Positions 8,929 to 15,377 are shown, counted from the stretch's first letter. The stretch: 15,734 bases of DNA from CAYLNH01 sp964384625 (GCA_964384625.1 CAYLNH010000169.1:1-15734); one strand, 5' to 3'. Program-made: numbers and translations. The notes: generated from the sequence alone by a model not told the origin.

Positions 8929-9948
8929 TTACAGTCCGCTGCTTGGGGTCGGAATGGCGTCGAGCAGGCGTTGGACAATCTCGTCGGATCTGATGCCCTC
9001 GGACTCGGCGCGAAAATTGGTGATGATCCGATGTCGCAGGACCGGCAGCGCCACCGATTGGACGTCCTTGAGCGACACATGCGGACGCCCCGCCAACACG
9101 GCCCGGGCTTTGGCGCCGAGAATCAGATAGTGCGACGCCCGGATGGAAGCGCCCCAGGAGACGTAGTCCCTGATGAATCCGGGAACATCCGGATTCCCCG
9201 GCCGGCTCTGCGCGACCAGTTTCACGGCATACCGCAAGACCGGATCGGCAACCGGCGTCTGGCGCACGATCTTCTGGTAGCTCAGCAGTTCCTCGCCGTT
9301 CAGACAGGTCTCGAGTTCTTCCACGGTCGTTCCGGTGGTCTGATTCACGACCATCAGTTCTTCGTCGCGCGGCAGATAGTCGATGATCAGACTGAACATG
9401 AACCGGTCCTGCTGCACTTCCGGCAACGGGTACGTGCCTTCCTGCTCGATCGGGTTCTGCGTCGCCAGCACGAAGAATGGTTCGTCGAGGGTATAGGTCG
9501 TGCCGCTGACGGTAACCTGGTGTTCCTGCATCGCTTCCAGCAGCGCCGCCTGGGTTTTCGGCGGCGTCCGGTTGATCTCGTCCGCCAGCAGGATGTTGGT
9601 GAAGATCGGGCCCTGCCGGAACTTCATCGCGCGCTTGTGCGTCGTGCGGTCTTCTTCCAGGACCTCGCTGCCGGTAATGTCCGCCGGCATCAAGTCCGGG
9701 GTGAACTGCACACGCCGGAATTTCAGATCCATCACGCGGCCGAGACTGGATATCAACAGGGTCTTGGCCAATCCGGGAACCCCGGTAATCAGACAGTGGC
9801 CGCCCGCAAAGAACGACGTGACCACGTCGTCCACTACGGCCTGCTGGCCGACAATCACTTTGCGCACTTCGCGAAGGATCTTTTCCTTCCCGCGGCCGAT
9901 CGTCTCGATCGCCTCCATGCCCATATCCGGCGTTGCTGTATCACTCAT
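8929..9948 (-). CDS. MoxR-family AAA+ ATPase (copy A)
   Basis: 339 aa with a complete MoxR core. Walker A is GVPGLAKT (56-63), Walker B is LLADEIN (120-126), sensor 1 is ATQNPIEQEG (162-171, Asn165), the arginine finger is DRF (181-183) and sensor 2 is around Arg270 (WGASIRAS). The lid segment ends in VLRHRIITNFRAE. These residues predict an active hexameric ATPase acting on VWA-domain partners; DUF58 lies directly downstream. The start is supported by AGAGGGA six bases upstream of the ATG. It is of identical length to the other MoxR in the cluster and closely similar in the core, so the two look like old tandem duplicates. Confidence 0.95.
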   Translation of the reverse strand: MSDTATPDMGMEAIETIGRGKEKILREVRKVIVGQQAVVDDVVTSFFAGGHCLITGVPGLAKTLLISSLGRVMDLKFRRVQFTPDLMPADITGSEVLEEDRTTHKRAMKFRQGPIFTNILLADEINRTPPKTQAALLEAMQEHQVTVSGTTYTLDEPFFVLATQNPIEQEGTYPLPEVQQDRFMFSLIIDYLPRDEELMVVNQTTGTTVEELETCLNGEELLSYQKIVRQTPVADPVLRYAVKLVAQSRPGNPDVPGFIRDYVSWGASIRASHYLILGAKARAVLAGRPHVSLKDVQSVALPVLRHRIITNFRAESEGIRSDEIVQRLLDAIPTPSSGL

Positions 9949-10108
9949 TCGTGGTCCCTCTCTTCAAACCTGATCGAGAACCTAATCGATCCTGAATCCT
10001 GAATTTCAGCTATCTCCGATCCTGCATCTTGAACTCTTCAACTGGCGCCGGAGGCGCGATTGAACCAATCGCGAAGCGACGATGGAACGGTGGGATCTCT
10101 GATCCCGC
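9949..10108. repeat. Repeat-bearing spacer between the two moxR genes
   Basis: This 160-bp gap has no ORF. It contains a 30-bp-period imperfect direct repeat, GATCCTGAATCCTGAA (9988-10003) and GATCCTGCATCTTGAA (10018-10033). A perfect 8-bp stem with a 3-nt loop follows (10055-10073, CGCGATTG...CAATCGCG). A 9-bp stem with one G-T pair (10089-10109) ends on the moxR-B stop codon. No T-run follows either hairpin on the minus strand, so a classical terminator is not evident. It looks like inserted intergenic repeat sequence. Confidence 0.6.
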
Positions 10109-11128
10109 CTACGCCGGCTCCGGCACATGATCCACCAGTTTCCGGATCACGTCCTCCACCGTCATCTTGTCGACCTCGGCACGGAACGACAGACCAATGC
10201 GATGCCGCAGCACCGGCACAATCGCCTTGCGGATGTCGTCGGCATTTACCGTGTCGCGCCCGTCCTGGGCCGCCGCTGACTTCGCCGCCAGCGACATGTT
10301 CTGGCTGGCGCGCAACCCGGCGCCCCAGGCAACGTATTCCTTGACGAAATCCGGACAACCGTCGACCGTCGGACGGCTCGCCCCGACCAGGTCGACGATG
10401 TAACCGCCAAGGACCGCCGGCAGCGTGACGCGGCGCACTGCTTTGACAAAACCGGTCAACTGGCTGCCGTCAATCACCTGGCCCAGATCGACATCCTCGA
10501 TGCCCGTGGTATAGCGGATCACCGACACTTCATCGTCTGCCGGCAGATACTCCATCAGAATCGACAACATGAACCGGTCCTGCTGGGCTTCCGGCAACGG
10601 GTACGTTCCTTCCTGCTCCATCGAAATCTGCGTGGCAATCACGTAAAACGGCTGCGGCAAGGCGTGCGTCTGCCCGCCCAACGTCACCTGCTTCTCCTGC
10701 ATCACTTCCAGCAGGGCAGCCTGGGTCTTCGGCGGCGTCCGGTTGATCTCGTCCGCCAGGATCACATTGGTGAAGACCGGGCCCTTGACGAACTTGACGA
10801 ACCGGTGCCCCGTCGTTTCGTCCTCTTCCAGAATCTCGGTGCCGCTGATGTCCGACGGCATCAGGTCCGGCGTGAACTGGATCCGTTTGTAGTCCAGATC
10901 CATCACCTTCGCAACCGAGGCCGCAAGCACCGTCTTCGCCGTACCCGGCGGCCCCTGGATCATACAATGGCCGCCCGCAAACATGCCGACCAGAAGCTGG
11001 TCGACCGCTTCCTCCTGGCCCACAATGAACTTCCGCAGTTCATCCAGAACCGCAACCCGCGCGGCCTTGATGCGGTCCAGCACCGGCTGCAGTTCCGGCA
11101 GATCAGTCGTCTGCTCTACTTCCGTCAT
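10109..11128 (-). CDS. MoxR-family AAA+ ATPase (copy B, atypical sensor 1)
   Basis: 339 aa. Walker A is GPPGTAKT (59-66), Walker B is ILADEIN (123-129), the arginine finger is DRF (184-186) and sensor 2 is at Arg273 (WGAGLRAS). Sensor 1 reads ATQISMEQEG (165-174) where MoxR proteins normally have ATQNPxEQEG: the conserved Asn is Ile and the following Pro is Ser. The surrounding EQEGTYPLPEAQQDRF is intact. The start chosen is the ATG at 11128, with GAGGAG seven bases upstream; the frame stays open to 11185, but that extension has no SD and is unlike MoxR. It is the first gene of the cluster. ATP binding is expected, but hydrolysis may differ from copy A. Confidence 0.93.
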   Translation of the reverse strand: MTEVEQTTDLPELQPVLDRIKAARVAVLDELRKFIVGQEEAVDQLLVGMFAGGHCMIQGPPGTAKTVLAASVAKVMDLDYKRIQFTPDLMPSDISGTEILEEDETTGHRFVKFVKGPVFTNVILADEINRTPPKTQAALLEVMQEKQVTLGGQTHALPQPFYVIATQISMEQEGTYPLPEAQQDRFMLSILMEYLPADDEVSVIRYTTGIEDVDLGQVIDGSQLTGFVKAVRRVTLPAVLGGYIVDLVGASRPTVDGCPDFVKEYVAWGAGLRASQNMSLAAKSAAAQDGRDTVNADDIRKAIVPVLRHRIGLSFRAEVDKMTVEDVIRKLVDHVPEPA

Positions 11129-11145
11129 GAAGTGGCTCCTCTCGT

Positions 11146-11178
11146 AAAAAACAAAGCCGTCAGGCGGCAACGTCGGCT
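11146..11178 (-). terminator. Attenuator-like hairpin in the moxR-B leader
   Basis: On the minus strand a short GC stem precedes TTTGTTTTTT. The stem is GCCG/CGGC with a 5-nt loop (11156-11168), or alternatively AGCCG/CGGCT with a 14-nt loop. The U-rich tract ends just upstream of the SD of moxR-B. Position and order (promoter, hairpin, U-tract, SD) fit an attenuator, but the stem is short. Confidence 0.35.
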
Positions 11179-11209
11179 GATGCATGCAGCCGGCGGACTG
11201 GCGTGGTCC

Positions 11210-11218
11210 AATATACCA
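11210..11218 (-). promoter_or_regulatory. Extended -10 promoter candidate for the MoxR/VWA cluster
   Basis: The minus strand reads TGGTATATT, an extended -10 (TGn plus TATATT). No good -35 lies at 16-18 bp. Transcription would start near 11203, about 75 nt before the moxR-B ATG, and pass through the attenuator-like hairpin. It is the best promoter match I found in this gap. Confidence 0.4.
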
Positions 11219-11240
11219 GCGATCGGCAAGAAACGCGAAC

Positions 11241-11332
11241 TGTCCCCACCCTGAAATAGCCTCAACTCCGAATTTGTGACGTCGAAGCGTCCGGTTTTCG
11301 CTGTTTTGCCCGGTCGCCGTCGCCAGGGGACA
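11241..11332. repeat. Short inverted-repeat element (MITE or REP-like candidate)
   Basis: TGTCCCC at 11241-11247 and its exact complement GGGGACA at 11326-11332 bound a 92-bp segment. AAC lies just outside on both sides, next to the repeat at the left end and two bases away at the right end (AAC versus AACGG read inward on each strand). No ORF lies inside. Ends of this type can belong to small transposon remnants, but seven bases alone is weak evidence. The rest of the 11129-11602 gap shows no gene. Confidence 0.25.
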
Positions 11333-11552
11333 CCGTTAAAACGTTTGCATTGCCTGTATATCATGGACACCGGCACGGTATCGGAGTTCCGATGCGCGCC
11401 GGCCCTTCCCCCTGTCTGACTCCGCTGACCTACGCATGTTCCATAAATATTCCATCCTGCATATATCAACAGGCGGTACGCGCGCCCGGCGGCCCGGTTT
11501 CGGCGGGCCTTCCGCGGCGCTGTCCCGCCGCGTGACACCGGCGTTTCAACGA

Positions 11553-11584
11553 CAACGCCCGGCCGCAGAAGCAGCCGGGCGTTG
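11553..11584 (-). terminator. Terminator-like hairpin after the LysM gene
   Basis: An 11-bp stem with one mismatch and two further pairs closes on an AGAA loop. The outer part reads AACGCCCGGC...GCCGGGCGTT. It begins 19 bases after the LysM stop on the minus strand. The following sequence is only moderately T-rich (GTCGTTGAAAC), so termination efficiency is uncertain. The same stem sequence recurs after the tRNA. Confidence 0.6.
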
Positions 11585-11602
11585 GAATTGCGATGGTTTG
11601 GT

Positions 11603-12793
11603 TTACTTACGGCCGAGGTCGAGGCCGGCAACCGGCACCAGGATTTCCCGCACCTTTTTCAAGTCAGCGTCCGACTTGATCCCGGGGTTGGCCTCGAGGA
11701 TCCAGGCGACTGTCGAGCCGTAGGTGTCGGCAATCCCCTTCAACGAGTCCGAAGCGGGATCGACGAAGTGCGGCAGCATGACCCGCTCGTCCTTCGTTTT
11801 CCGCCGTGGCGATTGCGCCCCGGCGTCCCGCTGTTCGGGCGCCGCCTGCCGGGCCCGCCGGGAACTGGATTTGTCGGGTGCGACGACAAGCACCTTCCCC
11901 GGCTCCAGCCGATCGGTTTTCAGCGCGTTGTCCCGGCGAAGCTGTTTCCGCGAGACGCGATACTTCCGGGCAATGCCGGAGAGGGTATCGCCGGGCCGGA
12001 CGGTATACAGGTTGTTGGCCGGCAGCTCGGCGGCCCGTTCGGCGGATTCCGGCGCTGCAGCGCCGCCAACGGCGGTGAGCCGGATAATGTCGCCGGGATG
12101 AAGTTGCCGTTTCGGGGCGTTGATCTCGCGCAGCTTGACGGAGTTCAGCCCATGATAGGAGTGCGCAATGCTCCACCAGCTTTCGTTAGGCTTGACTTTA
12201 TGCACCCCCGAAGCGGGGATTGCCCTTTTCAAGGTTCGCGAGCGCGCACCGCCGACGTTCTTCACTTCGGCAGCCGCCGCTGCGGTCACCGCGAGCTTGC
12301 GTTTCGCCTGTATCGCATGGGCGCTTTCAAGTCCGTTCCATTTGACCAGTTGGTCCACGCTGACGTCGTACTTCCGCGCGATCCGGCCGAGGATTTCGCC
12401 CTTCTGCACGACATGCCATTGCGGCGCTTCCGGAGGTTCCTCGACAGACGCCGAAGATTCTTTGACCGCCGGCTTCTCGGCCTCTGCTGCCGGTTCTTCC
12501 AGCGCAACGACGGGAGTCGGCGGCTCCGGGCGAACCGTACTTTCGGTCACTGCCGGCGCGGCACAGACAATGTCTTTCGGCGCCGGATGGGAAAAGGCCG
12601 GGGCGGGTTCCGGTTGCCCGGGTTTCGGTTCCTCGGGTTCGGCCGTGTGGTACGGCGCCGGGACGACGCCGGTTCGCATGGTGCGCCGGCCGAGGACCAC
12701 GGCGTTACTGGTCACACTCCGGCAGCCGGCCATCGCGACCAATCCCGCGGCCGCCGTGATTCGAAGCCCCCAATTCCTGACACATCGTTTCAT
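11603..12793 (-). CDS. LysM-repeat lipoprotein
   Basis: 396 aa. The N-terminus has basic residues, a short hydrophobic stretch and a lipobox-like AMAGC with Cys24, so a lipid-anchored, periplasm-facing protein is likely (Met at -3 is acceptable but not ideal). A Pro/Glu/Ala-rich linker (about 48-124) leads to three recognisable LysM repeats: about 126-169, 198-239 and 263-304 (YTVRPGDTLSGIARKY is classical). A fourth, degenerate copy lies at about 343-387. LysM domains bind N-acetylglucosamine-containing polymers, chiefly peptidoglycan. No hydrolase domain is present, so the role is probably wall binding or scaffolding (inference). The start is firmly set by AAAGGAGG seven bases upstream. It has a 372-nt leader with strong predicted structure and is flanked by a terminator-like hairpin, so it is probably monocistronic. 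Confidence 0.9.
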   Translation of the reverse strand: MKRCVRNWGLRITAAAGLVAMAGCRSVTSNAVVLGRRTMRTGVVPAPYHTAEPEEPKPGQPEPAPAFSHPAPKDIVCAAPAVTESTVRPEPPTPVVALEEPAAEAEKPAVKESSASVEEPPEAPQWHVVQKGEILGRIARKYDVSVDQLVKWNGLESAHAIQAKRKLAVTAAAAAEVKNVGGARSRTLKRAIPASGVHKVKPNESWWSIAHSYHGLNSVKLREINAPKRQLHPGDIIRLTAVGGAAAPESAERAAELPANNLYTVRPGDTLSGIARKYRVSRKQLRRDNALKTDRLEPGKVLVVAPDKSSSRRARQAAPEQRDAGAQSPRRKTKDERVMLPHFVDPASDSLKGIADTYGSTVAWILEANPGIKSDADLKKVREILVPVAGLDLGRK

Positions 12794-13165
12794 TGTTTTG
12801 CCTCCTTTGCTGAAACGGGTTCCAGGTGCTCTGCAGTGCTGTCTCGTGGAAAGGGGAGGCGAGATTTCGATGGATCTTCGTTGCTCTGCCGGGCAGTTGA
12901 GGTCAGGCGATACGAGTATCGTCGGGTTCGGCTGACGAAGCAGAGCGCGAAGAGGCGCGAAATCCGCTCACCCCTTCAGTGAGACAGTACACTGGTCCGT
13001 GCTCACAGCGAAGCAGCCACGGTCGCACCCCGACGTCTACAGACAAGGGTCCACAGACCACGAGCGGGAACTCGTGAAACAAACGGGGGGAATGCCTCCT
13101 GTCGCGACCAGCCTTCGGCTGCCCTTGTAACGCGCCTCCTACAACGCGATTACGCCGCCGCGAGC
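12794..13165 (-). ncRNA. Structured 5' leader (candidate regulatory RNA) of the LysM gene
   Basis: There is no convincing ORF in this 372-nt stretch between a promoter and the LysM start. On the minus strand there are nested complementary segments. An 8-bp stem with one bulge spans 13127-13153. A long-range ACAAGGG/CCCTTGT pair (13122-13128 with 13043-13049) encloses two perfect hairpins, at 13109-13121 (5 bp, GAA loop) and 13059-13076 (6 bp). Then come GTGAG/CTCAC with an inner CAGT/ACTG hairpin (12979-13006) and a two-part hairpin, GTCAG/CTGAC around CGATAC/GTATCG (12902-12935). It ends in the SD/anti-SD pair. I could not match it to RNase P, tmRNA, 6S, SRP or a known riboswitch. Confidence 0.4.
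12800..12860 (-). promoter_or_regulatory. SD of the LysM gene with facing anti-SD
   Basis: The SD AAAGGAGGC (12808 to 12800 on the minus strand) is complementary to GCCTCC-CC-TTT upstream (12860 to 12850): six pairs, a two-base bulge and three pairs, around a 41-nt loop. This could hide the ribosome binding site. Complementarity is read directly; its use in regulation is inferred. Confidence 0.4.
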
Positions 13166-13171
13166 TGGTTT

Positions 13172-13200
13172 ATTCTAGCCGGTCTGGCAATCCGTTGCAA
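13172..13200 (-). promoter_or_regulatory. Sigma70-type promoter for the LysM leader
   Basis: Minus strand: TTGCAA, 17 bp, TAGAAT. The -10 matches the consensus at 5 of 6 positions, the -35 at 4 of 6, and the spacing is ideal. The predicted start is near 13165, just ahead of the first leader hairpin and downstream of the tRNA hairpin. Confidence 0.55.
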
Positions 13201-13263
13201 ATGGATTTACCGCTGAAGTTCGAACGAACGGCCGGAAACGCAAGGAGATCCTGCAGATGGCAG

Positions 13264-13293
13264 AACGCCCGGCTTCCGATGAAGCCGGGCGTT
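13264..13293 (-). terminator. Perfect 13-bp hairpin after tRNA-Leu
   Basis: AACGCCCGGCTTC and its exact complement flank a 4-nt loop. The stem begins one base after the encoded CCA of the tRNA. No T-run follows, so it may act as a processing or 3'-end signal rather than a classical intrinsic terminator. It shares its outer ten bases with the LysM terminator. Confidence 0.6.
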
Positions 13294-13294
13294 G

Positions 13295-13380
<86 letters not shown>

Positions 13381-13381
<1 letters not shown>

Positions 13382-13409
13382 TCGGAATGGAAGTGACAGA
13401 ACATATAAG
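13381..13409 (+). promoter_or_regulatory. Possible promoter for the plus-strand membrane protein
   Basis: TTCGGA, 17 bp, TATAAG. The -10 is good but the -35 is poor. It overlaps the -10 of the tRNA promoter on the other strand (13400-13405). It lies about 45 bp before the annotated ATG. Confidence 0.25.
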
Positions 13410-13427
13410 GCAGCTCAAACAAGTCAA
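13400..13427 (-). promoter_or_regulatory. tRNA-Leu promoter
   Basis: Minus strand: TTGACT, 16 bp, TATGTT, with the -10 ending 18 bases before the mature tRNA 5' end. The -35 matches the consensus at 5 of 6 positions. Distance and orientation fit a stable-RNA promoter. Confidence 0.6.
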
Positions 13428-13453
13428 GACACGCCCCCGAAAAAAGGCGCATC

Positions 13454-15187
13454 ATGGCATATGACAAACACTTGCAGCCCTGCTCATATCGGCGCCTCAA
13501 ACGACAAAGCCGCGGGAACGTCTCGACATGCGGCGGCAGAACGATACAGTTGTCCGCAACTGTGGATCAAATCACCAGAACAGCAGACTGCTACACCGTG
13601 GAAGATACCGCTCCAAAGCCCGCGGCCGATCGCCGGCAGATTGCCCGGGCCTGGGTTGCCGCGCACCTCATCGAGATCGCGCTGTTTGCCGCTGTGCTGT
13701 TCTCGGGGGCGTATTTCTACAACGGCGCCAGTTGGAATCAATCCGCCCGCTATGACGTCATCTTCTGTTTCGTCGAGCCGGGGCCGGATCAGTATACCTT
13801 CCGCATTAACAGCCTCGTCCCGGATCCTGAGCAGAACATCAACACCGGCGACTGGGCCATGAACCCGGATCACCACCCGGCGGCCATCTATTCGAACAAG
13901 GCGCCGGGCACAATGCTGTTGGGCATCGCCGTTTACTTCCCGATGTACTACCTGCAACGCGCTTTGGGCGTGACGCCGGAAAGCCACGCCTGGTCGATCA
14001 TCAACTGCTATCTGCTCAACCTCGTGATTTCGGTTCTGCCGCTGGCTGTGGCCGCCGTCTGCTTCTATCGCATCTGTCTGCGACTGCTGGACGGCAACCG
14101 TCGGTGGTCGGTGGTGCTCTGCGCCACCCTTTTCTGCGGCACCCTGGCTCTGCCGTACAGCACTCTGCTCTGGGGACACACGCCGGCGATGGCCTGGGTC
14201 GTGATCGCCATGGCCGGCTTCCTGCGCGGCGACAAGCGCGGCCTCTTCGGCGGTGGCCTCGCCGGCGGCATCGCCGTGTTGACCGAATACCCGGCCGCTG
14301 TACCGGTGCTCGTCTTTACAGTGGCCGTCATGCTGAAACGTGATTGGCGGGGATTGTTGTATTTCCTCGCCGGCGGGCTGGGACCGCTGATCGTGTTCGC
14401 CGTCTATCACCAGATCTGTTTCGGCAGCCCATTGGTCATGGCCAGTTCCTACAGTCAGTCCGACTTCATCGATGCCGACGCCGCCGGCGGACTGTTCAAC
14501 TTCGCGTCGGCCTGGCCGGCCGCCTACGGCATCACCTTCTCGCCCTACCGCGGTCTCTTCTGGCACATGCCGGTCCTGCTGATCACCCTGGCATTGAGCC
14601 CCGTGCTATGGAAAAAGCATAAGCTGATTGCCGGCATCTGCCTGGCCAATATCGCCCTGATGTTCATCCTGAACCTGTCGTTCAACGGCTGGCACGGCGG
14701 CGCCTGCGTCGGCCCCCGGTACCAAATTCCGGTTTTACCGTTCTACGTTCTGCTCGGCGTCGGTATCCAAGGCCTGTCGGGACGCCCCAAGCAGGTTGCC
14801 GTGACACTGCTGACTGCGGCAATCCTCGTTTCCGTGGCGAACATGGTCGTTATCACCATCGTCAGCCCGTTTGCGCGGGAATACAGCAAGGGCATGAATC
14901 CAAAGTGGCGGAATCCCCTCGTCACCTACTACCAGGGATTCTTCCAGTACAGGGTAACCCATATGCTGGGCACGAAACGGATCCGGATCGAGCCGGTCGC
15001 CCGCGACGATCTCATCCTGCCGCCGACATTCAACTGGGGCGAAATCGCCGGGCTGGACGGACGCCGGTCCCTGCTCCCCTGGCTGGCCGTCATGGGCGGT
15101 CTCAGCGCTTTGGTCATCCGGAAACTGCGACAACCGCCGCCGGCTATTTCCGAAACCACCGCAGAATCAGATTCAACAGAACAGTAA
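13454..15187 (+). CDS. Polytopic membrane protein, GT-C glycosyltransferase-like
   Basis: 577 aa with roughly eleven to twelve hydrophobic segments (first near 70-88, then from about 148 to 470, last near 538-555). SNKAPGTMLLG at 147-157 and NGWHGGACVGPRYQIPVLPF (411-430) resemble the SN+xPG and GPRY...PxLPF motifs of many uncharacterised mannosyltransferase-like (GT39/GT-C) integral membrane proteins. The acidic loop after the first helix, where GT-C enzymes keep catalytic Asp/Glu, holds D101, E108 and D112, but I cannot assign catalysis. It is probably an envelope glycan or lipid-modifying enzyme (inference). The ATG start has AAGG upstream at good spacing, but the first ~47 residues are unlike the rest and not membrane-like. 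GTG at 13598 (VEDTAPKPAADRR) is an alternative start. The 3' end overlaps the DUF2905 gene on the other strand. Confidence 0.75.
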   Translation: MAYDKHLQPCSYRRLKRQSRGNVSTCGGRTIQLSATVDQITRTADCYTVEDTAPKPAADRRQIARAWVAAHLIEIALFAAVLFSGAYFYNGASWNQSARYDVIFCFVEPGPDQYTFRINSLVPDPEQNINTGDWAMNPDHHPAAIYSNKAPGTMLLGIAVYFPMYYLQRALGVTPESHAWSIINCYLLNLVISVLPLAVAAVCFYRICLRLLDGNRRWSVVLCATLFCGTLALPYSTLLWGHTPAMAWVVIAMAGFLRGDKRGLFGGGLAGGIAVLTEYPAAVPVLVFTVAVMLKRDWRGLLYFLAGGLGPLIVFAVYHQICFGSPLVMASSYSQSDFIDADAAGGLFNFASAWPAAYGITFSPYRGLFWHMPVLLITLALSPVLWKKHKLIAGICLANIALMFILNLSFNGWHGGACVGPRYQIPVLPFYVLLGVGIQGLSGRPKQVAVTLLTAAILVSVANMVVITIVSPFAREYSKGMNPKWRNPLVTYYQGFFQYRVTHMLGTKRIRIEPVARDDLILPPTFNWGEIAGLDGRRSLLPWLAVMGGLSALVIRKLRQPPPAISETTAESDSTEQ

Positions 15188-15377
15188 GTATGACACTGAG
15201 CAGAATGCACGTCGCGATCGGGATATGAACCGACCACTTCTTGCCTTCAACGTGGACATCCCCCGGCAGGTGGCCCAGCCCGGGAAGACGACCAACCACC
15301 AGCAACACAATCCCGGCCAGCAGAATCAGGCCGCCGATGAGCATCAGGCTGACTGCGATTTCCTTCATCGTAATCAC
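15144..15377 (-). CDS. DUF2905 small membrane protein
   Basis: About 77 aa with two membrane helices (roughly 10-29 and 53-71) around the family signature GRLPGLGHLPGDVHVEG, followed by the usual HIPIATCILLS. Length and order match the DUF2905 family (usually about 70 aa, two helices, unknown function). I chose GTG at 15377 because GGAG lies five bases upstream; ATG at 15368 (74 aa, MKEIAVSL) is possible, but its SD would be 14 nt away. The frame stays open to 15719, but the extension is Arg-rich and unlike the family, so it is not counted. The last 44 bp overlap the convergent membrane-protein gene. Confidence 0.85.
   Translation of the reverse strand: MITMKEIAVSLMLIGGLILLAGIVLLVVGRLPGLGHLPGDVHVEGKKWSVHIPIATCILLSVILTVLLNLILRWFRK

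Noticed and set aside
11125..11631. A 168-codon minus-strand open frame in the gap upstream of moxR-B
   Set aside because: Arg-rich low-information translation; it crosses the terminator-like hairpin and the promoter candidate, and has no SD.
12794..13165. Leader as RNase P RNA, tmRNA, 6S RNA, SRP RNA or a c-di-AMP riboswitch
   Set aside because: The size could fit RNase P, but its conserved core motifs are missing. There is no tRNA-like end for tmRNA. For the c-di-AMP class only scattered matches occur and key elements are absent.
13484..14566. A 360-codon minus-strand open frame inside the membrane-protein gene
   Set aside because: It has no hydrophobic segments or recognisable domain, and the plus-strand reading gives a coherent polytopic membrane protein.
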